A DNA stretch of 64,000 nt. Source: Pohlia nutans (taxonomy: Eukaryota > Streptophyta > Bryopsida > Bryales > Mniaceae). The DNA lies in contig CM040085.1 of assembly GCA_022496805.1 (NCBI GenBank), forward strand, positions 10,073,811 through 10,137,810. Reading direction: 5' to 3'. This document shows positions 1-11,100 of this stretch, piece after piece (within the stretch, counting starts at the first letter, position 1; the number at the start of each line of letters is the position of its first letter). The notes below the pieces were generated by a model, which had not been told where the DNA came from, ran no database searches, and worked only from the letters and a program-made list of their open reading frames with translations. The position numbers and the translations under genes are program-made.

Positions 1-1782
1 ATGTGGTTAAAAAAGGCTTTTGTATCTTTGAAGATTAAAAGACAACTGAGTTTTGTCCATTTGATTAGTATCAATTCAAAATAAAGGGTATCAACTTTAA
101 CCCCTAAATGCCTACAACCCTCTCCATATTTGGAGAATTGTAAAGATGCATTATAAAATGCAACTAAGAGGGATATTTTGAACTTGATGTATGAATAAAA
201 GTTGTACATTATGATTTTTAGATTCTATCCATACTCTTAGATCTATGATTGCAATGACTAATATTTTGTATAAAATTTAATACTCAAAATTCAAAATTCT
301 TGTAATTCAATTACAAATAAGATATTGACAATTTGTAAATGAAATTTGTTGTGATGGGTTGAAATGTAACACTCTAATTGTAGTCATTTTTGGAGATTTT
401 TTGATTACTTAATTTTAGGAGTTTATTTTTTCAATAGCACGTTTGATTCATTTTGAACTAAGTTCTTAGAAATTCGTGGTGAATCATTGCAACATGACAT
501 GAGGCATAGAAATTTCACAAATCATCTCCTTTCTAATCGGTTCACACATGCATGAAGCTATCTTGTTATAGAATTTTGTAGTATTTATTTTACTTGCAAA
601 AAGTGTACGATAGATGAGAGAACAAAATTCAATTTTTAAAAATAATCCTAAAAAAAAGTGAAAATCATTTTTTAGCATAATCTTTGTCCCCATGTTTAAA
701 TTTTATACTACAGATGAAAATCAACTTGATTTTTTATGAATTGTTCTTCCTAGGTTCTCAATTGAGTTCCCTAATATAAAAATTAAACCGACAATAGTGC
801 AAAAAATTAAGTTGAGGGAATTTAAAGTCTACTAACCTAGTTTAGTGGGGTGCAAAAAAAAGTATTTTTTCACTTCAAACAAGAATATCTTGCAATCTAT
901 GTAGTCAAAGTTGCTAAATGTTTTAGCACATGTTTACGTAATAATTTTTTACAATTAAATATGAAAAAGTTTTAATAATATATTTTGGCTCAATGCAGTT
1001 TTGGTGAGTTCTGGAGCGAAAACACCTTTGGTCCTTTAGGGTTTAAAATAATGACCATTGACCTAACCACAATGCCATAAAACTACAAAGCCTACCATAC
1101 TCATTGTGATACTCATTTCCCCTGCAATTGAAACAGGCCAAGGTAATTCTAATAATCTTTTTAACCTTTTACTATAAGTTTGAATTAAAAGCGTAATATT
1201 TAACTTATTTTGGAACAAAAGCCATGTATCAATTAGTCCTGGGTACACTGAATTTTTATATACAAGTCCTAAGTTATAGCAAGATGTAAAGCATGATGTA
1301 AATTCCAGTGCAGCCCACAGTAACTTAATTGCAGTTCAAAAAGTGGATCCAAGCCAGTAATACCCTACATCATGAAAATCGACATAAATTAATTAATATT
1401 TATCAAAAAAAAGTCCCACATGTCATCTTGTGATTGGTGTAGGGTAAGATGGGCCTCTCAACATCTGACGTGGAAATTCAATTTAGACACCAGGCTGTCC
1501 CTCACGGTACAGACAATGCTGGGATCCTGAATGTGATAACATGGGTAATCAAATGCATGCAACCTGCAAATTTTCTGCAAATTTTCTGCATCACTACCTG
1601 GGGTTCCTACCTCATTTCTACAGATGAATGTTTTCCCGCAGGTGGTTTCAAAGTTGTGGAGGCAAAACTCCAGACTTTCCACCTTCACAACGTTTTCGTG
1701 ATTCTAGAATCACATCCTCCACTAATAATTTCTCTAAATCAGAACAACAAAGAACGTACCTGGATGCCTTCCACTATAACCT
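1..1782. other. Intergenic AT-rich stretch, no gene seen
   Basis: No exon-like coding signal was found here. Sequences resembling the TTAA-type inverted repeats found elsewhere lie near 97-115 (TTAACCCCTAAATGCC) and 1026-1044 (GGTCCTTTAGGGTTTAA). They could be the ends of an old element of about 950 bp, but their match to each other is weak. Confidence 0.4.
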
Positions 1783-4700
1783 TCAAATTTCAAAATCTAT
1801 AGGGTCGCCAGACCTGATCTTCTCTGCTGCCTCAAGCTTTTGAAATAATACAGAGGTCTTGGGCGACCGTGACTTCTTCGTTGCTGATGGTTTTCTCTTA
1901 GGAGGTGTTGATTGTTCTTCAAGCATTTCAACCTCTGATGCTTCAAGAGTAGAAGACTCGGACGAACGTGACTTCTTGGTTGTTGAGGATACTCTCTTCC
2001 TAGGTGTCACTTTTTCTTCAACCTCTGATGCTTCAAGAGTCGAAGACTTGGGCAAGCGTGTCTTCTTTGTTGCAGTTGATGCTCTCTTTGGAGGCGTTGA
2101 CTGTTCTTCAAGCTTTTCAACCTCTGATGCTTCAAGAGTCGAAGACTTGGGCAAGCGTGTCTTCTTTGTTGCAGTTGATGCTCTCTTTGGAGTCGTTGAT
2201 TGTTCTTCACGATTTTCAACTTCTGATGCATCAAGAGTCGAAGACTTGGTCGAACGTGACTTCTTTGTTGCTGGTACACTCTTAGAAGATGTTGGCTGTT
2301 CTTCAACTTCTGATACTTGAAGAGTGGACGAAGAAATTGACTTCTTCGTTGTTGATGATACTCTCTTCCGAAGTGTTGGCTGTTCTTCAAGTTGCTCAAC
2401 CTCTGATGGTTGAAGAGTGGAAGACTTGGGCGATGATTTAGGGGTAGACTTGCGTGATCTCCGTGGCTTAGGCGATTGGATTTCCTCGACAGACATAGAA
2501 ATGTCCTTCAGTTCCAAATTCGTCTCGGTCTGGACCGATTCCAGTATGCTAGTGGAACTGACTACTGTCAACTCTTCTTCCTCTGCTTTTGTATTACTCG
2601 GAGCAGCATGACCAACTCGTGTGACACACATCCACTCCCTAGGCCTTAACACGTCGTCGTCTGTACTACTCTTTGGAACATGCCATGAGCCTTTTTCAGA
2701 TTCCTGGTTCAAAACACCACGTCAGAAGATTACACTCTGTATATTGTTAAACTAAAATGACAATCTTTCCTAGGGCAAAAGGACCCACGGCCAGCAGTGA
2801 GAATCTTAGCCCGAAATTCTCTTAGGAGAAAGCAGCACAGGCAAGAGGCTGAAAACTTGCACCTAGATACTTGGTGCATAGAGCATAGAGAGTATATTTG
2901 AATTCTGGAAGGTCAAATACATGCTGAGACAAACTGACCTAGGTCTGAAGCTAAAGTACGGAAGGGGATGAACCTTGCACCTGAATCACAGTAGAGTAAG
3001 GCGGGGGCATATGGAAAGTAAGACCTTCCTGGTTGACCGTGAATTGGACCTGAAAAGTAACAGCCAAGTAACCTATCGTGAGTCCATATCTGTGACCTCA
3101 CGTTTCAACCAGGAGCACAGAGCAAAAATATAAAAGTGGGCTGCAGTGGTGTGGGAAAAAAATCACAACATCAGAGCCAGAATCAAGTACCTGATGGCGC
3201 TCTTTCCATTTTGGAAAAAAATCATTCCCGAGCAGAGAAAACAAGTGGTCTCGCATTTCATCATTGGTGACTAGAAGGCACCTGTACCGCACTGCTGCAT
3301 ATAACCAATACCTACAGCATGCCAAGCTCGGGATTAATGAGAACAGTGACTGGATGATTAGCTGACAGACCAACAATTATTATGCTCAAGAATCTCTAAA
3401 GAGTATCTAATGACAACAAATAAGCAAGGTAATGTTTGCACACACCAGTCATCATTTGACCCAGTCGGTGTGGTGTAGATAGAATTTGTATCCATCCACT
3501 TCTTGAGAGCTCTTGTAGCGAATGAAGATGCTGCTGGTCCTCCTTTGGTTCGTCTATGATGTAACAAAATGAGTGGTTGTTTCTTGATGTCTAACTTCTT
3601 CTGAATCCCAGTCACCACGTTGTTCAGCTGCAATCAGGCAGTTCAAGTGCTCATGTTTAGACCAATGCGTTGCCTAAATATGTATCCCACAAGATTCTAG
3701 GCCCTTGGCCATTTGATCATGAGTGGCATGTAACATAGAAGTTGATAACTTGTTGTACTAAAAGAGATTAAAGACATACATGCTATTATGTAGGAATATT
3801 GCTAACAAATTCCGGTGTTATCATTACTATTGCCACAATGAAACCACTTCAAATCTTTCAAACAAACTGCACTCCCTTGAATACAATCATATAAAACTTA
3901 CCTGGTAGAAATTGAAACCACCGCTGCCAGAGTTTGAATTATAAAGACCCACATTAGCTCCATCCACAATAGCATCATACGGTCCATGACGATCGAGCCA
4001 TGCCTGCACGAGAAGTCATATCCACCATCCAACATAAGGAAAAATTTCAAAGATTAAGGTATAGATAAACATAACCAAACTCCAACCCATTCACACATTG
4101 AAGTTATGGCCTGGAATACCGAAATTATATGCTGCAGTAAAGCAAACTACCATGCTGCAAAAAATCCCACAATTAGAGTATCTAGGATGCAGATTTGAAA
4201 CAATAAAATCAGAAACTCTTACTTGAAACTTCTTGAACTCGTTATTTTTGGCCTCACGCTTACACGCCAACTTTGACAAAGACTGCGCAAACATCTCTGT
4301 TTCTTGTGGATCAAGATCAATTGTGACCAGTTGCTCCCCACATTCTTGACATACACCATGTCCATCGACAACACTGGATTTTACTTCCCAAGAGCCTTTC
4401 CCCAGCCACCCCAACCCATGCCACCCACCTCCACAGCTTTCAGTGGCCGACTTCACAGTCTCAAAACTTGGCAATGTTTCCCAATTTGACTTTCCAGCAC
4501 TTGCAGCAGCACTACTTGTGAACCATTGCTCAATCACGTCCACAACGGATGGAGAAACATCCCTCACTGTTACCCGGAGTCGATGTAGGAGAGAGTAAAA
4601 TTTGTCCTCAAGCCCTACATCTACACTAAGCTTTAACAATGCTTCCAGTTCACTTTCTTCAAGAGCAACACCGGCTTCCTTCATGTTTTCGTCAACTTCG

Positions 4701-7497
4701 AAGGCCTTATTGGCATTCTTCAATTTGCAATAGGTGTACAGAGCTGGAGCATACGACCTTAGTCTGCAGCAATGAGGAAAGAATTAATGATCACAAAAAA
4801 CTAGGAGCGCTTGCAGGGCACAAGCATACGATGGGAGCGCACTCAAACAAATTCACCTTGTGAATAGATTTCAGCAACGAAATCTTCCAATGATAAGGCA
4901 CGTGAATAATTGAATTTCTAATACACTGCTAACCTCGCAAATGATACAATAGGGTTCGCAAAGTCCCTATAGCAGCTCAGAAGTACCACACGATGTCAGC
5001 ATTTCATACAACAAAAATGATAAACAGGTGGGGTAATATTGTCAATTCAGTAACAGGTGCACAACGCTTACCTAGGGGCCAATTTCGCCTCTGCCATCTG
5101 CTTAACCATCTCAAAGGCAAGATCTCCATCTTCCTTAGCTACAGCAAGTCGAGCAACAGCAGTAAAAGTGGCTTCGTTTGGGGGAACTCCTTGTGCTTTC
5201 ATTGTTTCATAAACCTCAAACCCTCGGTTCATGTAAAAAATCCTCTCCGCCTCCGCCAATCCTTCCGACTCAGCAGCTGTGGCCAACTCTGCACCATTCT
5301 TGGATTTGACATTGCCACCAAGATCATCTAGCGGACCACGAGCCTGATTCTGCTGATCAATACCTGGTAGGCCATTTCTCAGTTCAATGTGTACTAGGAT
5401 CAACGCTATCCTCAACGACTAGCAACAACTTTCTTCTCACCTTAACCCCTAAATGCCCAAATGGCCAAAAGTGACAGCTTCTACATCTATAGGAGTTGAA
5501 ATAAATCATTTGGGAAGCTTAAGGAAAGGTAACAAAATGTTCCAATAGAAAGGAGAAATCATACCCTACGTTCTTGAACCAAAAAAATATGTTTTTAAAA
5601 TTACTACAATTGACAATTAGCTTCCAAAACGGACTTTCTGTTTTGAGGAGGTTGCTGTTTCTACATGTGTACTTTCTCCCTGCGTTAATGTCAATGGCAG
5701 TAGCTCAAGCACAAAATGAGGGCAAGTTTACACGCACTTGGAAAGTACATGCGTAGAAATGCTATCCTCTGTTTTTAGCTTGGGCACGTAGAGGTTAAGA
5801 GTGTCTCCATGATAAACATAGACCAGCTCACTGTTTGCTACAGAAATAGTGATTACAGCACAAGAAGGTAAAAGTGGGCACTAATACTCACCTCGCCTCT
5901 CGTTGCCACTTTTCTGCGGCTTCAATGAGTTACTTGCAGCCGACGAGCACAGGTATAGTACAATGTTATAGTTATATTGGTTGAAATTTCCCATTCCTTG
6001 CGCCTTAAATTTGTCATAAAGTTCCAATGCCTGCTTGACATCAGCGTACTTAGAGCACATGTCAAGCTGTCTGCGAAGGTCTTGTTCAGGTGCGTACTGT
6101 TTCGGTGCATACTGTTTCTTCCTCCCCCGGGACTGCTCACTTCCCTGCGCTTCACCAGACAGAGACTGCCCACGACTGTTGCCATTCTCTGCTTTATTAT
6201 CAGAGCCAACCCCTCCTCCACTTACACCCTGCACCCGCTCTTTGAGACATGCCAATCACAGTTGATAATATATCAATTGGAAAAGAATCTGAAAACTAGT
6301 ACCGGTATGCTCATTTATGATTAACAGAGTAGCCCCTAAGACACCAAGAATTCATGGATTTAAAAATGACCAGTTCAATGGATCATAGTATTAAAAAGAT
6401 AACTCAAATTTTATCAGTGAAGAACATTGCATGTGTTGGTCAATAATTAGACAAAAAGGATCGCCGTATGAGCTTCTCAAAACTGCTAAAAAAAACATGA
6501 GGCCCAACTTGGGTCTTTCAGGGGTAAAGGGTATACCAGATGGTTGTGCTTGACTCCTGGAATGGTAGGAACGGCTGCTAGAATTGGATGCTCTTTTAGG
6601 AGCAACGAACTTAGACCTAGAATTATCAGAGCTCCGCTTCACCTTGACCCTGGAGGAATCCTCTTCCTTGAAATTCCTGGAACTGGTGTCCTTGTTCTCT
6701 GCCTTAACACCTCCTGAAGTCACTCACTCACATATAACTGTCTTTAGTACAGAATTCATACTCCAATGCCCGTAAAGCCCTAAACCCTAAACCCTACAAC
6801 TAAACCCTCGCGGTATGTGCCTCCGTTTCTTGCATAATGCAGCGAACTCTCTACAAACCTTGAACAACAAATTCGAATCCAGTAATGCACAAAACCTAGT
6901 CACTTAACTTAGGGCAAATCAAAATCCAAAGAGGAAGATTATCTTGTCAATCTCTTTCACGCTTTCACAGTTACGGTAGCTGTACGAGTGATTTGAATAA
7001 ATTCCTGTCCCACATTTCTCTTTCTCCGCCCAATTCACAGCTCGAATACATTGCAGTGTAAAGAAATCTAAGCCTACATTGACAGAGTATCTCCATTACT
7101 AGCTGCTTCCATTTCATCAAGAGAAGAGCCTACCGGTTGACTTGGACCGCTTGGCAGTGCGTGGCTCAATGGCTGGAGCGGATGAATCCCCAGCTGCTTT
7201 AGTCCAACTGCTGCCCACCACCCCGGGGTCGCTTCTGGAGTTTCGCACGCAGGCGAAAGCGCGATTCCTGCCGGTGGTTTCGAAGTTTCCAGAGAATGCG
7301 GGAATCCGCACAATTCTAGAACCAGCGAGGAGGCCCGGGTGGTTCCAAGATGTTCGTGTACATGGCTGCAAAGCGCCCCGAAGGGAGGCGCATTTGCGAG
7401 CTGTGAGACAGATGATGGAGGGCGAGGGGAGAGGGGGCAGGAAGAGTGAGTGCAGAAGGCGGTAGCTGGGTACGGGGCCCATCCAAGCAAACTCCAT
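1783..7497 (-). CDS. PRORP: Protein-only RNase P (PRORP), ten exons
   Basis: Predicted 5'-end maturation nuclease for precursor tRNAs, probably in organelles and/or nucleus. Exons, in coding order: 7497-7134, 6713-6537, 6239-5892, 5363-5072, 4763-4223, 4003-3902, 3627-3446, 3311-3191, 3049-2981, 2703-1783. Every junction has GT/AG and matching phase, and the total is 3117 nt (1038 aa). Exon 1 gives a Ser/Arg-rich, acid-poor N-terminus like a transit peptide. Exons 3-5 carry PPR-like helices (e.g. RRQLDMCSKYADVKQALELY). Exon 5 has the zinc-site CQECGE; exon 6 has the metallonuclease VDGANVG; exon 7 has SNDDW; exon 8 has LVTNDEMRDHLF. Together these supply the conserved aspartates. Exon 10 starts with GSWHVP and REWMC, the partner His and Cys of the zinc site in the PRORP family. 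It then continues about 270 residues beyond the usual family end as Lys/Ser/Thr/Glu-rich repeats. The exon 3 acceptor (AG at 6240-6241) was chosen by phase and is the least certain junction. Confidence 0.9.
1795..2455 (-). repeat. Tandem 33-residue repeat in PRORP C-terminus
   Basis: About six in-frame units begin SSTLEASEVE and end in a basic TKKxRxPK segment, separated by acidic EEQ and PPKR stretches. Two units are almost identical and lie 99 bp apart (starts near 2022 and 2121), so the array expanded recently. The alternating acidic and basic low-complexity sequence is probably disordered. The basic patches could act in nuclear localisation or RNA binding, which is inference. Confidence 0.85.
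5442..5798. mobile_element. TTAA-type MITE in PRORP intron 3
   Basis: The element is flanked by TTAA on both sides. The left end is CCCCTAAATGCCCAA; the right end, reverse-complemented, is CCTCTACGTGCCCAA. There is no coding capacity. It belongs to the family of TTAA-bounded elements found throughout the window. Confidence 0.6.
6776..6808. promoter_or_regulatory. Telobox-like AAACCCTA repeats in PRORP intron 1
   Basis: Three to four copies of the plant telobox core (AAACCCTA) lie in plus orientation, inside intron 1 of PRORP. Teloboxes commonly sit near promoters of plant translation and ribosome genes. They may mark a downstream transcription start, or be chance telomere-like sequence. Confidence 0.4.
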
Positions 7498-7686
7498 TCA
7501 CCATAGCCAACAAGAATCGTGCAATTGCAAACACAAACACTCCACAACAACAAGACGGAGGCGCAGAAATGGAAGAACTGGGACAATGTGATATAACGGA
7601 ATCAAACAGACGAAGACGAAGACGAAGAGGCGACCTTCAGGGAACTACTTCAGATAAGATTTTTTCCAGTGATGAAGTTGTGCCAT

Positions 7687-7925
7687 TAGAGCATCTCCAC
7701 CCCTGCACTCCAGATAGATAGTAACACCAACCCTAACAAGGGCCGGCGTGAATAAAGTGTCCGTTCGTAATGTCAATGACCCGATGCCCACAGGACAAAG
7801 GGACATTGGAACAATACTACTCTCCTCTTTCGAGGATGGGCACTATAGTAACCAATACAAAGTAACAGTAACAGTAACAGAGGAGAAAATGAAGTATTGT
7901 TGGAGGGGTGCTAGTTTGTATAAAG
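7687..7925. mobile_element. Possible MITE remnant
   Basis: TTA followed by GAGCATCTCCACCCCTGCAC at 7687 is the typical left end of a plant Harbinger-type MITE. An imperfect inverted partner (TTGGAGGGGTGCTAG) ends near 7917. The arms are short and diverged. Confidence 0.35.
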
Positions 7926-7949
7926 GGGTGTTTAGTGTTAAGATTAATC

Positions 7950-8195
7950 ACCAAGTCATGAGCTCTTTGGTTGGTTGGTGAAGGGCGTTTGTATCACAGT
8001 TATGTGGTCCGGGTTCGAAACCTAGTTGGGCTCGTTGAGCAGTGATGTGGTACACATGGCTTGGTGCTGTTAGTGAGCTGTCATGGCAGGAAAGTTGTAC
8101 CAACCAACCGGCCGTTCCTATCCCCTGAGACAAGTTGAGCTAGTTGTTTGAAAGAGTGTCTAGCAGTGGTTTTCACCACTACCCTCCCTCTTTTA
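7950..8195 (+). mobile_element. tRNA-derived SINE, copy 1
   Basis: It begins at CACCAAGTCATG, contains a Pol III B-box-like GGTTCGAAACC near 8013-8023, and ends in a short hairpin (GTGG..CCAC) followed by a T/A-rich tail. It aligns along its whole length with the reverse complement of 39030-39290, which shows a dispersed family. Its tail meets the stop codon of the LINE ORF2 lying in the opposite orientation. Confidence 0.75.
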
Positions 8196-11100
8196 ATATA
8201 ATATGTCTATTGGAATTGTTTGATTATTCTCTATACGTCTTTTGTGTAAAAGGATAGATCCGGCATATTGTATGGCAATGGTGTTTATTGCTTTGAATGT
8301 ATGTTTTATGGAGGTTTCACAGATGTTGAATTTTGTTTCTAGTTGCTTCATTGAGGGGACGTGTGTGGTTCCTCTAGCTCCAGCTGTAATGACTATGATG
8401 GGATCTACTTTCCAACCTTGTTGTGTGATGTTATTAATTAGAGGTTGGTATTTTAAAATTTTCCTGCCAATTGTTTCTGGTGAAAATCTGTCGTTTGTGT
8501 ATGTGAATTCTATGAATTGTATGGTTAGGTTATCATCTGGGTTTAGAGGAGGGGGGCTTTGATATGGGAGGCCTTTAATGCATAACATATCTGGTTTGAA
8601 TCTCGCATTACATTGACATCTGTGTTGATTACAAGTACATGGTAGTAACCATGAAGGAACTGTGTTTTCTTGTGGGTTATTGTTGAATGTGCCCGCATTC
8701 ATGAGAGTGTAGCATCTTGATTTATTGGAGGAGAGTATTAATTTCCTGATTTCCCATACCGCTTTATTGTGTCTTTTGGTTCTTAGTGCGTGTATATGGT
8801 GTTGTTTGCATAGTAAAAGTACATGTAGCCATGTATCTGCATCTTGTGAATTGCAGATGGGGCATGTTTTTGAGGGGAATCTTTGTATGCCAAAAATTAG
8901 TTGCTTTCTGGCATTACCCATGTATTGACCGGTTCTAAATTTGAGTATGGTTGTTTTTTGTGCGTCTGTTATTTCTGGATTATTCCAGAAGTCATTGGAC
9001 ATTTCGTTGTCTATGATGGAGTTTGTTGTCCATTTGTTAATGTTGGGAAAGTCTTCTGCCAGTATTTCTAGGTTATGTTCTCGGTCATGTTTCTTTATGT
9101 ATTCTTTCAAACATCTAACTGGTCCTTTGTCTGGCCGTTTGATACGACCGGGCCATGTATTTTTTTGGAAGTAGTAGGGTGTGGTATGTGCAAATTCGTG
9201 TGGATTTGCTGCAAATTGATAACCTCTTTTCATGGTGCCTTCTTTTGCGAGTTGATCTGCATGTTCATTCCCGTTAATTTTAGCGTGTGCTTTAACTTTG
9301 TATATTGTGGTTGGTTGTGTTCGTTTTTTTAACATTTTGACCATTTCGTTTAATATGGTTTTGTCAGCGTGGTTGTTTTGTTGGGTTGGGTGTTTTAGCT
9401 GTGTGTTTAGAACATGTATGCAATTTAGACAATCAGTAAAAATATGTGCAGGTTCGTTTATGTATTTAGTGGTGATTAGGGAGAGTGTTTCATGTATGGC
9501 CATTAGTTCTGCTCTGAAGCAGGTTTGGAGTCCAGGTAGTCTTTTTGATATTTGTACATCTAGTTTAGATGAGTTATAAATTCCATATCCGGCTTTTTCT
9601 TTTTTCCAGTGGCCATCATCAGCTACTTTAGGTGGTAAAAAGGATCCATCTGTGTAATAGCTGTATTGTGGTGGAAATTTTAGTGTAGTGTTTATTTCGA
9701 AATTTGAAAGAGGAGCTACCCACATGTTGTTTAAGTTGTTATAGGGTGGGTATATGAGTTTGTTCCATTTTGTGCTTTTGTTAACTTTTGTGTTTGGTGG
9801 TGTGGGTGGTGCTGTTTGTGTATGGTATTGTAAAATTTGTAGGTTTTCAATTGCTGTGTTTATGTTGTCTATTTGGTTTATGGTGCCAATGTTATTGTTT
9901 TGATGGTGAATACACCATATGTGTAGTGCAAGTGGTTCGTTACGGGTTTTGTTGGGTTCTAGAGGGATTGTTGGTTCGTCATATGTAATGGTGTCCGCGG
10001 CAAAATGTACAATGGCGTGCGTATCCAGGAAGGGTCCGTTGTATGGTGATAGATTTTGGTACCAATTGTTGTCTGGGATTGTTAGAATAGTGATAGTTTC
10101 TGGGTCTTGTTGTGCTGCTAGTCTTGCCCAATGCATTGCTTGTTGTGCTGTTTCGGCGTTATGTGGGTGTGCATATCCGATACCTTTCCATTTGTATTGA
10201 AAGGCTGTCCCTAGTGAGCCAAAAATCTTGTCTCTAGCGAATGTTGAGAAGAATTGGGTAGATTTCATGGAACATGTAATTGGTGAGGAAAAGTATGAGT
10301 GTGTTATATTAAATGTTGTTATGAGTGTGTCTAGAATGTTGGATGGAATGGTATGGTGTGGTGTTTTTATTGTATTCTTTTTGTGGTTTTTGTGTTCATA
10401 TCTTTGGTATAACCAGACTACTTCTGTTTCAAATGTTTGTATAGCAGGTATTAGTCTGTGGTTGTTATATTTGTTGTTGTTATATTGTTGCCATAACCAT
10501 TTTATTCTTGTAGTCGGAATGGTGGTAATATATTTACCGGTGTCGTTGTATATGTGGGTTTTGTCATTTTGTGTTTGAATGGTGCATTTGTTTGTGTCTA
10601 TGTCTCGTTCTGGGTTACATTCAATTGTGGATGTTTTAATGTAGGGGAGTATTGTTGGGGATGGTATGTATCTTGTGTCTCTAGTTTGTTCGGGCGTAAA
10701 TTGTGTATTTATGATGTTTTGATAGTGTCTATTTTTATAATCTGTGTAGTATTTTGTAAGTAGGTTTAGATTATGATGTATTACTGTTGGTAGGTTTAGT
10801 GGAAATAGTTCGCGTTGTTGTAACCATTTATTGTATATTATGTGGTTTGAGTCTATCCATTGGCATAAATAGGTGTTGTATTTTTTAGATATGTTATATT
10901 TGTCTGTTTTTGTAATTGTTTTTTGGTTTAATATTGTGCAAATAGGGAATCTTATGGGATCGTTTTTTATTTGTTGTGGAGGGGCTGGGTGCGCTGGTTG
11001 GTATGGTTGAGGAAATTGGACGGGGTTTATTGGTGCTCTTGGTATTATTCTATGGTTATATATTTTATATTTTTCTTTTAGTGTGCGGGGTGGTAAATGT

